From assembly GCA_030145965.1 (NCBI GenBank), contig JASKZT010000027.1, positions 1 to 17,305 on the forward strand: a DNA stretch of 17,305 bases, in the 5' to 3' direction. Position 1 is the stretch's first letter, and every line of letters starts with the position of its first letter. The notes beneath the pieces are model-generated. The model was not told the DNA's origin. It did not search any database and worked only from the letters and a program-made list of their open reading frames with translations. This DNA comes from Ornithinimicrobium sp. Its GTDB lineage: Bacteria; Actinomycetota; Actinomycetes; Actinomycetales; Dermatophilaceae. Shown here piece after piece: positions 6,741-13,898 of this stretch. A program made the position numbers and the translations under genes.

Positions 6741-6872
6741 AGTCAGCCAGACGAAGTCCGGTGAGAAACCGGCACTGACCCGCAACGGTGGAGCGCCCCG
6801 ACCCAGCCAGGTCGAGGGGCCGAGTCCGGTCGAACTGCCTGACGATCCGTGACCACTCGCCCTCGAGGACCC
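6741..6872 (+). ncRNA. Cobalamin riboswitch
   Basis: The conserved core is present: GAAGTCCGGTGAGAAACCGG (the P3 region) is followed by CACTGACCCGCAACGGTG (the CCCGCAAC-type L5 element). A P6-like arm CCCCGACC...GGTCGAGGGG comes next, then a B12-box-like AGTCCGGTCGAACTGCC. The closing stem pairs 6742-6750 with 6835-6843 with one mismatch. CCGT at 6847-6850 could pair with ACGG of L5 as the kissing-loop interaction; this part is inference. It lies about 80 nt before btuF. On binding cobalamin it should lower expression of the whole import/salvage operon. The segment 6873-6952 is the probable expression platform. I cannot tell whether it works on transcription or translation, but AGGAG at 6939-6943 is the likely target. 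Confidence 0.88.
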
Positions 6873-6952
6873 CAGGGCCGGTTCGGACGGCGGACGCCTC
6901 GCGGAACTGTCGCTCGAGCAGCACCAGACCTCGACGACAGGAGATGCCCCGC

Positions 6953-8020
6953 ATGACGCACCGCTCCCCCCTCCGCCTCCCGGCGTCCCTGGCCACCGCC
7001 CTCGCGCTCGTGGCCCTGGCCGGCTGCTCGGCCGACGACCCGCAGGACGGCACCGCCACGGGGCAGGACACCGCGGACAGCGCCGCGCCCTCTGCTGGCG
7101 GCGACGCCGCCACCGGCGACGACGCCGCGAGCACCACCGGCGACGACGCGGCCACCACGGGCGACGACGCGGCCACCACGGAGGAGGTCGCCGGCGGCGA
7201 CTTCCCCGTGACGATCCCCGGCCCGGCCGGTGACGTCGTCGTCGAGGAGCGCCCCGAGCGCATCGTCTCGCTCTCGCCCTCCTCCACCGAGATCCTCTTC
7301 GCGATCGGCGCGGGCGACCAGGTCGTCGCGGCCGACGAGTACTCCACCTACCCGGCCGAGGCGCCGGCGACCGACCTCTCCGGCTTCGAGCCCAACATCG
7401 AGGCGATCGTGGGCTACGAGCCGGACCTCGTCGTCGTCTCCAACGACATCGACGACATCGTCGCCTCCCTCGGCGAGCTGGGCATCCCGGTCATCGTCAA
7501 CGCCGCACCGAGCGACATCGAGTCCGGCTACGCGGGCATGGCCGACCTCGGCCTGGCCACCGGGCACGTCGACGAGACGGCCGCGACGGTCGCCCAGATG
7601 CGCACCGAGGTGGAGGAGGCCCTCGAGGGCGCCGACGCCTCCGGCGTGCGGGTCTACCACGAGCTCGACGAGACGCTCTTCGCCGCGAGCAGCAACAGCT
7701 TCATCGGCGCGGTCTACACCGAGCTGGGCGCGGTCAACGTGGCCGACGAGGCCGACACCGACCAGACCGGCTACCCCCAGCTGACCGAGGAGGCCGTCGT
7801 CGAGGCCAACCCGCAGGTCATCGTCATCTCCGACCAGGCCGCCTACACCGCCGAGGACGTCGCGGCCCGCCCGGGCTGGTCCGAGGTCGACGCCGTGCGC
7901 GACGGCACCGTCGTCGTCGTCGACGCCGACATCTCCTCCCGCTGGGGCCCCCGCCTGCCGCAGCTCGTGGAGACCCTCGCCGACGCCCTGAGCGGCGTGC
8001 CCGCCCCGGCCGGTCGCTGA
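6953..8020 (+). CDS. btuF: Corrinoid ABC transporter substrate-binding lipoprotein BtuF
   Basis: A 355-aa lipoprotein that captures cobalamin or cobinamide outside the membrane for BtuCD. The signal peptide ends in the lipobox LAGC with lipidated Cys25. A low-complexity acidic linker of Gly, Asp, Ala and Thr (about residues 33-80) contains a 21-bp tandem repeat. Then comes the type III binding-protein fold: ERIVSLSPSSTEILFAIGAG, NIEAIVGYEPDLVVVSND and NPQVIVISDQAAY. ATG 6953 is chosen over ATG 6944 because AGGAG (6939-6943) is 9 nt from the former and directly abuts the latter. It is the first gene after the riboswitch. Siderophore-binding relatives share the fold, but the operon context fixes the corrinoid role. 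Confidence 0.92.
   Translation: MTHRSPLRLPASLATALALVALAGCSADDPQDGTATGQDTADSAAPSAGGDAATGDDAASTTGDDAATTGDDAATTEEVAGGDFPVTIPGPAGDVVVEERPERIVSLSPSSTEILFAIGAGDQVVAADEYSTYPAEAPATDLSGFEPNIEAIVGYEPDLVVVSNDIDDIVASLGELGIPVIVNAAPSDIESGYAGMADLGLATGHVDETAATVAQMRTEVEEALEGADASGVRVYHELDETLFAASSNSFIGAVYTELGAVNVADEADTDQTGYPQLTEEAVVEANPQVIVISDQAAYTAEDVAARPGWSEVDAVRDGTVVVVDADISSRWGPRLPQLVETLADALSGVPAPAGR
7116..7181 (+). repeat. 21-bp tandem repeat in btuF linker
   Basis: Two perfect copies (7140-7160 and 7161-7181) begin with GCGACGACGCGGCCACCACG. A degenerate longer copy (7116-7139) precedes them. In frame they encode repeated GDDAATT units between the lipid anchor and the binding domain. Confidence 0.9.
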
Positions 8021-8066
8021 CCGCCGCCCGCGGGCGAGCCACCTCCGGCGACCCGACGCCCCCGTC

Positions 8067-9149
8067 GTGACGACCACCCACCCACCCCGCCCGGCGGACC
8101 CGCTCGAGCAGGCCGCCGAGCGGGCCTTCCGGCTGTCGCTGCCGGCCGTGCTCGGCACCGTGGTCGTGCTCGTGCTCGTGGGCCTGGTGTCGGTCTCCCA
8201 GGGGGCGGCCGGGCTGCCGGTCGAGGGTGTGGTGCGCTCGCTCGCGGGGGCGCTGCCGGGCGTCGACCTCGCATCGACGCTCTCCCCGCAGCAGGAAAGC
8301 CTGCTCTGGCAGATCCGCCTCCCGCGCACCGTGCTCGGCATGCTCGTCGGCGCGTCGCTGGCGATGGCGGGGGCGGGCTACCAGGGCGTCTTCCGCAACC
8401 CCCTCGCCGACCCCTACCTGCTGGGCGTGTCCGCGGGCGCGGGGCTGGGCGCCGTCCTCGCGCTCGGCTTCGGCCTGGACCTGTCCTGGGGCCCGGTCGG
8501 CGCCCTGCCGGCCGCCGCCTTCCTCGGCGCCCTCGTCGCGGTGACCGGGTCGGTCGTCGTGGCCCGCGGCTCCTTCCGCGACCCGGCGACCCTGCTGCTG
8601 GCCGGGGTGGCGATGGCCGCCCTCTTCTCGGCCTCCCAGACCTACGCCCTGCAGAAGCTGGACGAGACGCGCTCGCGCGAGGTGCTCTCCTGGCTCTTCG
8701 GGCGCCTGGCGACCTACGGCTGGCAGCCGGTCACCCTGCTCCTGCCCTACGTGCTCCTCTCCGGCGTCGTGCTGCTGCTGCACGCCCGCCACCTCGACGT
8801 GCTGCGCCTCGGCGACGAGGAGGCGCGGGCGCTCGGCCTGCACCCGGCCCGCTCCCGGCTCGTCGTGGTCGTGGCCGCCACGCTCATCACCGCGGCCGCG
8901 GTCTCGGTCAGCGGGCTCATCGCCTTCGTCGGCCTCGTCACCCCCCACCTCGTGCGGCTGCTCGTCGGGCACTCCTACCGGGTCATCGTGCCCGTCTCGG
9001 CCATCGTCGGCGGCGCCTTCCTGGCGCTGACCGACATCGGCGCGCGCACCCTCGCCGCGCCGGCGGAGCTGCCGGTCGGCATCATCACCGCCTTCGTCGG
9101 CGCCCCGTTCTTCTGCATCGTCCTGTGGCGCGGGAGGCACGACGCATGA
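8067..9149 (+). CDS. btuC: Corrinoid ABC transporter permease BtuC (FecCD family)
   Basis: A 360-aa polytopic membrane protein of the FecCD type with about ten hydrophobic segments, forming the translocation channel as a dimer. Family marks are QIRLPRTVLGMLVGASLAMAG, NPLADPYLLGVSAG (from N111) and the C-terminal GLIAFVGLVTPHLVRLLVG coupling region. GTG 8067 has no visible Shine-Dalgarno; the 46-nt gap after btuF suggests coupled or weak initiation. Its stop overlaps the start of btuD by 4 bp (ATGA). Confidence 0.93.
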   Translation: MTTTHPPRPADPLEQAAERAFRLSLPAVLGTVVVLVLVGLVSVSQGAAGLPVEGVVRSLAGALPGVDLASTLSPQQESLLWQIRLPRTVLGMLVGASLAMAGAGYQGVFRNPLADPYLLGVSAGAGLGAVLALGFGLDLSWGPVGALPAAAFLGALVAVTGSVVVARGSFRDPATLLLAGVAMAALFSASQTYALQKLDETRSREVLSWLFGRLATYGWQPVTLLLPYVLLSGVVLLLHARHLDVLRLGDEEARALGLHPARSRLVVVVAATLITAAAVSVSGLIAFVGLVTPHLVRLLVGHSYRVIVPVSAIVGGAFLALTDIGARTLAAPAELPVGIITAFVGAPFFCIVLWRGRHDA

Positions 9150-10003
9150 GCACCGCCAGCCTGACCCCCTCCAGCGCCGTGCGGGTGCACGACCTGCGCG
9201 CGTCCTACGACGGTGCCGAGGTGCTCCGCGGCATCGACCTGGAGCTGCGCACCGGGGAGTGGCTCGGGCTCATCGGCCCCAACGGCTCGGGCAAGTCCAC
9301 CCTGCTGCGCTCCCTCGTCGGGCTCGTGCCGAGCACCGGCACGATCGAGCTGGGCACCGGCGGGCCGCCCGGCCCGACCGACCTGTCCCTCATGCCGCAG
9401 TCGCCCGAGCTGCCGACCGGGATGACGGTCGTCGAGTACGTCCTGCTCGGCCGCACCGCGCACCTGGGCTGGCTCAGCTCGGAGTCGCGCGCCGACCGCC
9501 AGGTCGCCGTCGACGTGCTGCGCCGGCTGGGGCTCACCTCCTTCGCGCGGCGCACCGTGCGCCAGCTCTCCGGCGGCGAGGCCCAGCGGGTCGTCATCGC
9601 CCGCGCGCTGGCGCAGCAGTCGCCCGTCCTGCTCCTGGACGAGCCCACGAGCGCCCTCGACGTCGGGCACCAGGTCGAGGTGCTCGAGCTCGTCGACGAG
9701 CTGCGCCGCGAGGACGGGCTGACCGTCGTCGCCGCCATGCACGACCTCGGCACCGCCGCCCGCTACGCCGACCGGCTCGCCCTCCTCGACCGGGGCGCGC
9801 TGGCCGCCCTCGGGTCGCCGGCCGAGGTGCTGCGCGAGGACCTCGTCTCCCGCGTCTACGGCCACCCGGTGCGCGTCCACGAGCTCGACGGCCACCTCGT
9901 CGTCGTGCCCGCGCCCCGTGCGCCCCGCCCGGCCCCCCGCACCGTCCCCGTGGCCCTCGCCGAGCGCCGCCGGGCAGCCGCCCGGGACCGTGAGGTCTCC
10001 TGA
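9146..10003 (+). CDS. btuD: Corrinoid ABC transporter ATP-binding protein BtuD
   Basis: A 285-aa cytoplasmic ATPase that powers BtuC. Walker A is GPNGSGKST (residues 44-52) and the Q-loop lies in SLMPQSPELP. The signature is LSGGEAQR (from L141), Walker B is VLLLDEPTSALD (D165-E166), and the H-loop is AAMHD. A proline/arginine-rich tail follows the VRVHELDGHLVVV strand, longer than in most BtuD proteins. ATG 9146 overlaps the btuC stop, and GGGAGG lies about 9 nt upstream. Confidence 0.93.
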   Translation: MSTASLTPSSAVRVHDLRASYDGAEVLRGIDLELRTGEWLGLIGPNGSGKSTLLRSLVGLVPSTGTIELGTGGPPGPTDLSLMPQSPELPTGMTVVEYVLLGRTAHLGWLSSESRADRQVAVDVLRRLGLTSFARRTVRQLSGGEAQRVVIARALAQQSPVLLLDEPTSALDVGHQVEVLELVDELRREDGLTVVAAMHDLGTAARYADRLALLDRGALAALGSPAEVLREDLVSRVYGHPVRVHELDGHLVVVPAPRAPRPAPRTVPVALAERRRAAARDREVS

Positions 10004-10084
10004 GGCGCGCGGGGCGACCCGCCCGCGCGCGTCCCACGAGGTCGGCCGAGATCGTCCGCCGGCCCGCCCGACACCGGTGAGCGC

Positions 10085-10132
10085 TACCGTGGTGCCCACG
10101 GCGAGGGCCGTGCAGCCCCCGCCGTCCCGTGG
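10085..10132 (+). promoter_or_regulatory. Leader before the CobQ-like gene with alternative hairpins
   Basis: The 169-nt gap 10004-10172 is the only large gap in the operon. CCACGG (10096-10101) can pair with CCGTGG at 10087-10092 (3-nt loop) or with a second CCGTGG at 10127-10132. The overlapping CACGGC (10097-10102) can instead pair with GCCGTG at 10107-10112 (4-nt loop). These structures exclude one another, which could be an attenuator-like switch. TACCGT (10085-10090) could also be an internal -10 box. There is no U tract, and the role is not established. Confidence 0.35.
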
Positions 10133-10172
10133 ACGTCCGCCGTGTCGGACCGACGAGACCAGGGGAGGACGC

Positions 10173-11741
10173 ATGGCCCGCAGGGCGGTCGCCCGCTCCT
10201 CGAGCGCGGCCCGTGGTGCCGTCATGGTCGTCGGCACCGCCACCGGCGCGGGGAAGTCGACCGTCGTCTCGGGCCTGTGCCGCGCCCTCGCCCGTCGCGG
10301 GCTCCGCGTCGCCCCCTTCAAGGCCCGCACCACCACCGCGCACACCACCGTCACCCCCGACGGCGGCCAGGTCTCCCGCGCCCAGGCCTTCCAGGCGCTG
10401 GCCGCCCGCACCGTCCCCGACCGGCGCATGGGTCCGGTCCTCGTGCGGCCCGGCGCGGGCGGGTCCGCCGACCTCGTGGTCCTGGGCGAGGAGGTCGCCG
10501 ACGGGGCGGGTGGAGGACCCGACGGGCCGGACGGGTACGCCGCGGGCTCGCCCCTCGTGCGCTCGCTCGTCCTCGACACGCTGACGTCCCTGCGTGCCGA
10601 CCATGACGTCGTCGTCCTCGAGGGTGCGGGGGGTGCGGCCGAGACGCCGCGCCTCGACGGTGACGTGGTCAACCTCCCGCTGGCGGCCGCCGCCGGTCTG
10701 CCGGCGGTGCTGGTCACCGACGTCGAGCGCGGCTCGGTCGCCGCCGCCTACGGCACCTGGGCCCTGCTGCCGGAACGGCTCCGGCGGCAGCTGCGCGGCT
10801 TCGTCCTCAACTGCCACCGCGGTGACCGCGCCCTCCTGGCGGACGGGCTGGCCGACCTCGAGCAGCGCACCGGGGTGCCCGTGCTCGGCGTCCTGCCGCA
10901 CCTGGGCGAGCACCTCATGCTCGGCGTCGAGGACAGCGTGGACCTCATCGGCGCCCGGCGCCCCGTGGGTCGGGGCAAGGACCCTGTGCGCGTCGCCGTG
11001 GTGCGGCTGCCGCACCTGTCCACCCCGTCCGACCTGGACGCCCTCGTCCTCGAGCCCTCGGTCGAGCTGCGCTGGGTCACCCGCCCGGGCGAGGTGGCGG
11101 ACTGCGACCTCGTGATCCTCCCGGGCAGCCGGGCCACCGTCGCCGACCTGCGCTGGCTGCGGGATCGGGGGCTGGACCGCGCGCTGACCGGGCTGGACCG
11201 CCGGGTGCGCCTCTTCGGCGTGGGTGCCGGCTACCAGATGCTCGGCGGCGTCATCCACGACGACCTGGAGTCGGGCGCGGGCACCGTGGAGGGGCTCGGG
11301 CTGCTGCCGGTGGAGACCGAGCTGGCCCGACCCCGCATCGTGACCCGCTCGCGCGGCCACGTCGTCGGCACCGAGATCCCGGTCGAGGGCTACCAGATCC
11401 GCTGGGGCCGCGTCCGGCGTCTCGGCGGCCTGCCGCTCTTCACGCTGGACGGGGAGGGCCAGGACGGGACACCGGTGCAGGAGGGGTGCGTCGCCGAGCG
11501 GCACATCCGCGGCACCAGCCTGCACGGCTCGCTCGAGTGCGACCGGCTGCGGCACGCCCTGCTGTGGAAGGTGGCGGCGGCCCGCGGGCGCAGCTTCGCC
11601 CCGTCGCCCGTCCCCTTCCACACGGCGCTGGACACGCACGTCGAGCACCTCGCCGACTGGGTGGAGGAGCACCTCGACGTCGAGGCGCTGCTGGCGCTCG
11701 CGTCCGAGGCGGCCGCCCCGGGCCAGGAGCCCGGGTGGTGA
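10173..11741 (+). CDS. CobQ-like protein with degenerate glutaminase site
   Basis: A 522-aa protein with the full two-domain layout of cobyric acid synthase (CobQ/CbiP), the glutamine- and ATP-dependent amidase of the corrin ring. Seen: a P-loop (GTATGAGKST, residues 21-30), SRAQAFQALAARTVPDRRM, VLEGAGGAAE, GVPVLGVLPHL, then the class I glutaminase half with DLVILPGSRATVADLRWLR. Key positions have changed. GICGGYQMLG of the family is GVGAGYQMLG, with Gly351 replacing the nucleophile Cys. GYEIHMG is GYQIRWG (Arg410), FKxQNMxLNS is FKARTTTAHTT (49-59), and NKFRGD is NCHRGD. LHG (H451) remains. The frame is intact, with GGGGAGG 4 nt before ATG 10173. It cannot use glutamine in the usual way; it may use free ammonia, a partner, or have another role. 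Automatic tools would call it cobQ. Confidence 0.8.
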   Translation: MARRAVARSSSAARGAVMVVGTATGAGKSTVVSGLCRALARRGLRVAPFKARTTTAHTTVTPDGGQVSRAQAFQALAARTVPDRRMGPVLVRPGAGGSADLVVLGEEVADGAGGGPDGPDGYAAGSPLVRSLVLDTLTSLRADHDVVVLEGAGGAAETPRLDGDVVNLPLAAAAGLPAVLVTDVERGSVAAAYGTWALLPERLRRQLRGFVLNCHRGDRALLADGLADLEQRTGVPVLGVLPHLGEHLMLGVEDSVDLIGARRPVGRGKDPVRVAVVRLPHLSTPSDLDALVLEPSVELRWVTRPGEVADCDLVILPGSRATVADLRWLRDRGLDRALTGLDRRVRLFGVGAGYQMLGGVIHDDLESGAGTVEGLGLLPVETELARPRIVTRSRGHVVGTEIPVEGYQIRWGRVRRLGGLPLFTLDGEGQDGTPVQEGCVAERHIRGTSLHGSLECDRLRHALLWKVAAARGRSFAPSPVPFHTALDTHVEHLADWVEEHLDVEALLALASEAAAPGQEPGW

Positions 11742-12427
11742 CCGCGGCCGCACCCACGTCGCTGCCCCTGCTCACCCGGCACGACCGCGCCCTGGCCTGG
11801 GCGGTGCCGGCGGGCTGGGTCGCCCTGTCCGCCTCCTCCGTCGGCGGCGGGCTGGTCCGCCCCCGCTGGGTGCTCAACGCCGAGGTGGACGGCGCCTTCG
11901 CGCGCACCGACCTGGCGGAGTGGGCCGCCGAGACGGCCGGGTGCCTCGGGCTCGAGGGGAACGGGTGCGCGCTGCTCACCGCGGCCGACGTCGCCCAGGT
12001 CGAGCACGCCGCCCGCGGCGGCGTCGCGGCCTGGGCCACGGTCGGCGTGACGAGGCCGACCTGGCCGCACGACCCGCGGGCCGACGACCCGGTGGCCGAG
12101 GACGCACCGACCCCGGGCACCGTCAACATCGTCGTGGCGCTGCCGGTGACCCTCACCCCCGCGGCGCTCGTCCAGGCGCTGGCCACGGTCACCGAGGCCA
12201 AGGCGCAGGTCCTCGTGCAGGCCGGCGTGCCCGGCACGGGCACCGCCAGCGACGCCGCGGTCGTGCTCTGCCCGGAGGAGGGCGGCACGCCGTCACCCGT
12301 GACCTTCGCCGGCGTCCGCTCGACGTGGGGCCGCAGGGTCGCCCACGCCGTCCACGACGCCGTGCACGCGGGCCTCACCGCCCACCCCTGGACCGGTGGC
12401 GGGCACGGCGAGGAGCGCGTCTGGTGA
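11738..12427 (+). CDS. cbiZ: Adenosylcobinamide amidohydrolase CbiZ
   Basis: A 229-aa hydrolase that cuts the aminopropanol arm from adenosylcobinamide (and in some organisms from pseudocobalamin) to release adenosylcobyric acid for rebuilding. Family segments are VTAAAPTSLPLLTRHDRAL near the N terminus, GGGLVRPRWVLNAEV, PGTVNIVVALPVTLTPAALV (from P126), TEAKAQVLVQAGV (from T152) and GTASDAAVVLCP (168-179). GTG 11738 overlaps the stop of the CobQ-like gene by 4 bp, with AGGAG 8 nt upstream. Its place beside btuFCD and cobD is the classic salvage/remodelling context. I am confident of the family from these motifs; the exact substrate range is unknown. Confidence 0.88.
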   Translation: MTAAAPTSLPLLTRHDRALAWAVPAGWVALSASSVGGGLVRPRWVLNAEVDGAFARTDLAEWAAETAGCLGLEGNGCALLTAADVAQVEHAARGGVAAWATVGVTRPTWPHDPRADDPVAEDAPTPGTVNIVVALPVTLTPAALVQALATVTEAKAQVLVQAGVPGTGTASDAAVVLCPEEGGTPSPVTFAGVRSTWGRRVAHAVHDAVHAGLTAHPWTGGGHGEERVW

Positions 12428-13374
12428 GCAGCCTCGGGCAGCGGGCGCTCGCCGTGGCGCTCGGCCTCCTCCTCGACCGCGCCCTGGGCGAGCCGCCGGA
12501 CCGGTGGCACCCGGTCGCGTGGTTCGGCACGGCCATGGCGCGCCTCGAGGGCCGGCTGCACGCCGACAGCCACGCCCGGGGCGTCGCCCACACCGCCGTC
12601 GGCCTCGCCCTCGGCGCCGGGGCGGGGACGGTGCTGCGCGTCGTGGCGGGCCGGACGGCCGCGACCACGGTGGCCGTGGCCTCCGCGAGCGCCGGGCGGA
12701 TGCTGCGCACGACCGCGGCACGGATCGAGGGTCACCTCCTCGACGGCGACCTCCCCGCAGCCCGCGCCGCCCTCCCCTGGCTCGTCGGTCGCGACCCGGC
12801 CGGCCTGGACGCCTCGGAGCTCAGCGCCGCCGTCGTGGAGTCGCTGGCCGAGAACACCGTGGACGCCGTCGTCGCGCCCGCCCTCTGGGCGCTGGCGGGC
12901 GGCGCGCCCGGCGTGCTGGCCCACCGGGCCGTCAACACGATGGACGCGATGGTCGGTCACCGCACGCCCCGGCACGGTCGCTACGGGTGGGCCTCGGCCC
13001 GCCTCGACGACGTCATGGCCTGGGTGCCCGCCCGCGTCGACGCCGCGCTCACCGCTCTCGTGGCGCCCGGGCGGGCCGGGGACGTGGTGCGCCTCGTGCG
13101 CCGCGACGCCGCCGCCCACCCCTCCCCCAACGCCGGGGTCGCGGAGACCGCGGCCGCGGCCGCCCTCGGCGTCCAGCTGGGTGGGCCGCTCCGCTACGGC
13201 GGGCGCCACGAGGACCGGCCGCGCCTCGGCGACGGCCCCCGGCCCACCCCCGCCGACATCTCCCGCGCCCGTCGGCTCGTCGACCGCGTCGAGCTGGCCG
13301 TCGTGGGCCTCTGCCTGGCCGTGTGGGCGGCCGGGCGCACGACCGCACGACGCACGGCGAGGAGAGCCCGATGA
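12424..13374 (+). CDS. cobD: Adenosylcobinamide-phosphate synthase CobD/CbiB
   Basis: A 316-aa membrane protein that joins cobyric acid to aminopropanol (or its phosphate) to make adenosylcobinamide (phosphate), reversing the CbiZ cut with the organism's own arm. Family motifs: EPPDRWHPVAWFG near the N terminus, SLAENTVDAVVAPALWAL (E143-N144-T145), AVNTMDAMVGHR, SPNAGVAETAAAAALGVQLGG and a C-terminal GGRHEDRPRLG followed by a hydrophobic segment. GTG 12424 overlaps the cbiZ stop by 4 bp, and the stop overlaps cobU by 4 bp. No threonine-phosphate decarboxylase is in the window. Confidence 0.94.
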   Translation: MSSLGQRALAVALGLLLDRALGEPPDRWHPVAWFGTAMARLEGRLHADSHARGVAHTAVGLALGAGAGTVLRVVAGRTAATTVAVASASAGRMLRTTAARIEGHLLDGDLPAARAALPWLVGRDPAGLDASELSAAVVESLAENTVDAVVAPALWALAGGAPGVLAHRAVNTMDAMVGHRTPRHGRYGWASARLDDVMAWVPARVDAALTALVAPGRAGDVVRLVRRDAAAHPSPNAGVAETAAAAALGVQLGGPLRYGGRHEDRPRLGDGPRPTPADISRARRLVDRVELAVVGLCLAVWAAGRTTARRTARRAR

Positions 13375-13895
13375 CCCTGACCCTGCTCACCGGCGGCGCA
13401 CGCAGCGGCAAGTCGGCCCTCGCGGTCCGCCGCGCCGCCCGGACCGGCGACCCCGTCGTCTTCGTCGCCACCGGCCAGGCCCGGGACGGCGAGATGGCCG
13501 ACCGCATCGCCCGGCACCAGCAGGAGCGCCCGCCCGGGTGGGCGACCGTCGAGGCGCCGGCGGACCTGGTCGCGGCCGTCCGCACGATCCCGGCAGGACG
13601 CACCGTGGTCGTGGACTGCCTCTCGCTGTGGGTCTCCAACCTGCTCGAGCGCGGCGACGACGAGCCGGCCGTGCTGCGGCAGGCCGAGGAGCTGGCCCGG
13701 TGGGCCGCGAGCTACCCCGGCACGGTGCTCGTCGTCACCAACGAGGTGGGCCTGGGGATCGTGCCGATGCACCCGCTCTCCCGCGCCTACCGCGACCACC
13801 TGGGCCGCGTCAACGCCCTCGTCTCCGCCCACGCCGACCTCGCCCAGCTCGTCGTGGCGGGGCGCACCCTGACCCTGGACCCGTTGGAGGACTGA
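13371..13895 (+). CDS. cobU: Adenosylcobinamide kinase/adenosylcobinamide-phosphate guanylyltransferase CobU
   Basis: A 174-aa bifunctional enzyme that phosphorylates adenosylcobinamide and then transfers GMP to give AdoCbi-GDP. The P-loop is GGARSGKS (residues 8-15). RIARHQQERPPGW carries H50, which aligns with the guanylylated histidine of Salmonella CobU (His46). VVDCLSLWVSNLL and VVTNEVGLGIVPMHPLSRAYRDHLG are the family signatures. ATG 13371 overlaps the cobD stop, with GAGGAG upstream (13359-13364). The length is normal for the family. Called CobP in the aerobic pathway. Confidence 0.96.
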   Translation: MTLTLLTGGARSGKSALAVRRAARTGDPVVFVATGQARDGEMADRIARHQQERPPGWATVEAPADLVAAVRTIPAGRTVVVDCLSLWVSNLLERGDDEPAVLRQAEELARWAASYPGTVLVVTNEVGLGIVPMHPLSRAYRDHLGRVNALVSAHADLAQLVVAGRTLTLDPLED

Positions 13896-13898
13896 CCG

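Noticed and set aside
6578..6952. A small protein gene hidden in the HU-btuF intergenic region
   Set aside because: Open frames here run through the riboswitch core and have no ribosome-binding site; the RNA element explains the conserved sequence.
8025..8036. Palindrome CGCCCGCGGGCG between btuF and btuC as a terminator
   Set aside because: It has no loop and no T tract and lies inside an operon; such short GC palindromes are frequent by chance here.
10004..10172. A second cobalamin riboswitch in front of the CobQ-like gene
   Set aside because: None of the conserved CCCGCAAC core, P3 stem or B12-box elements is present.
11200..11260. A frameshift or sequencing error as the cause of the missing CobQ cysteine
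   Set aside because: The residues on both sides (RLFGVG and GYQMLGGVI) stay in frame and align. The other altered motifs are far away, so a local frame error does not explain them. A single-base miscall cannot be fully excluded at that one codon.
9594..11753. A 719-codon open frame on the minus strand opposite btuD and the CobQ-like gene
   Set aside because: Low-complexity composition and no motifs, while the plus strand has clear ATPase and CobQ motifs across the same bases.
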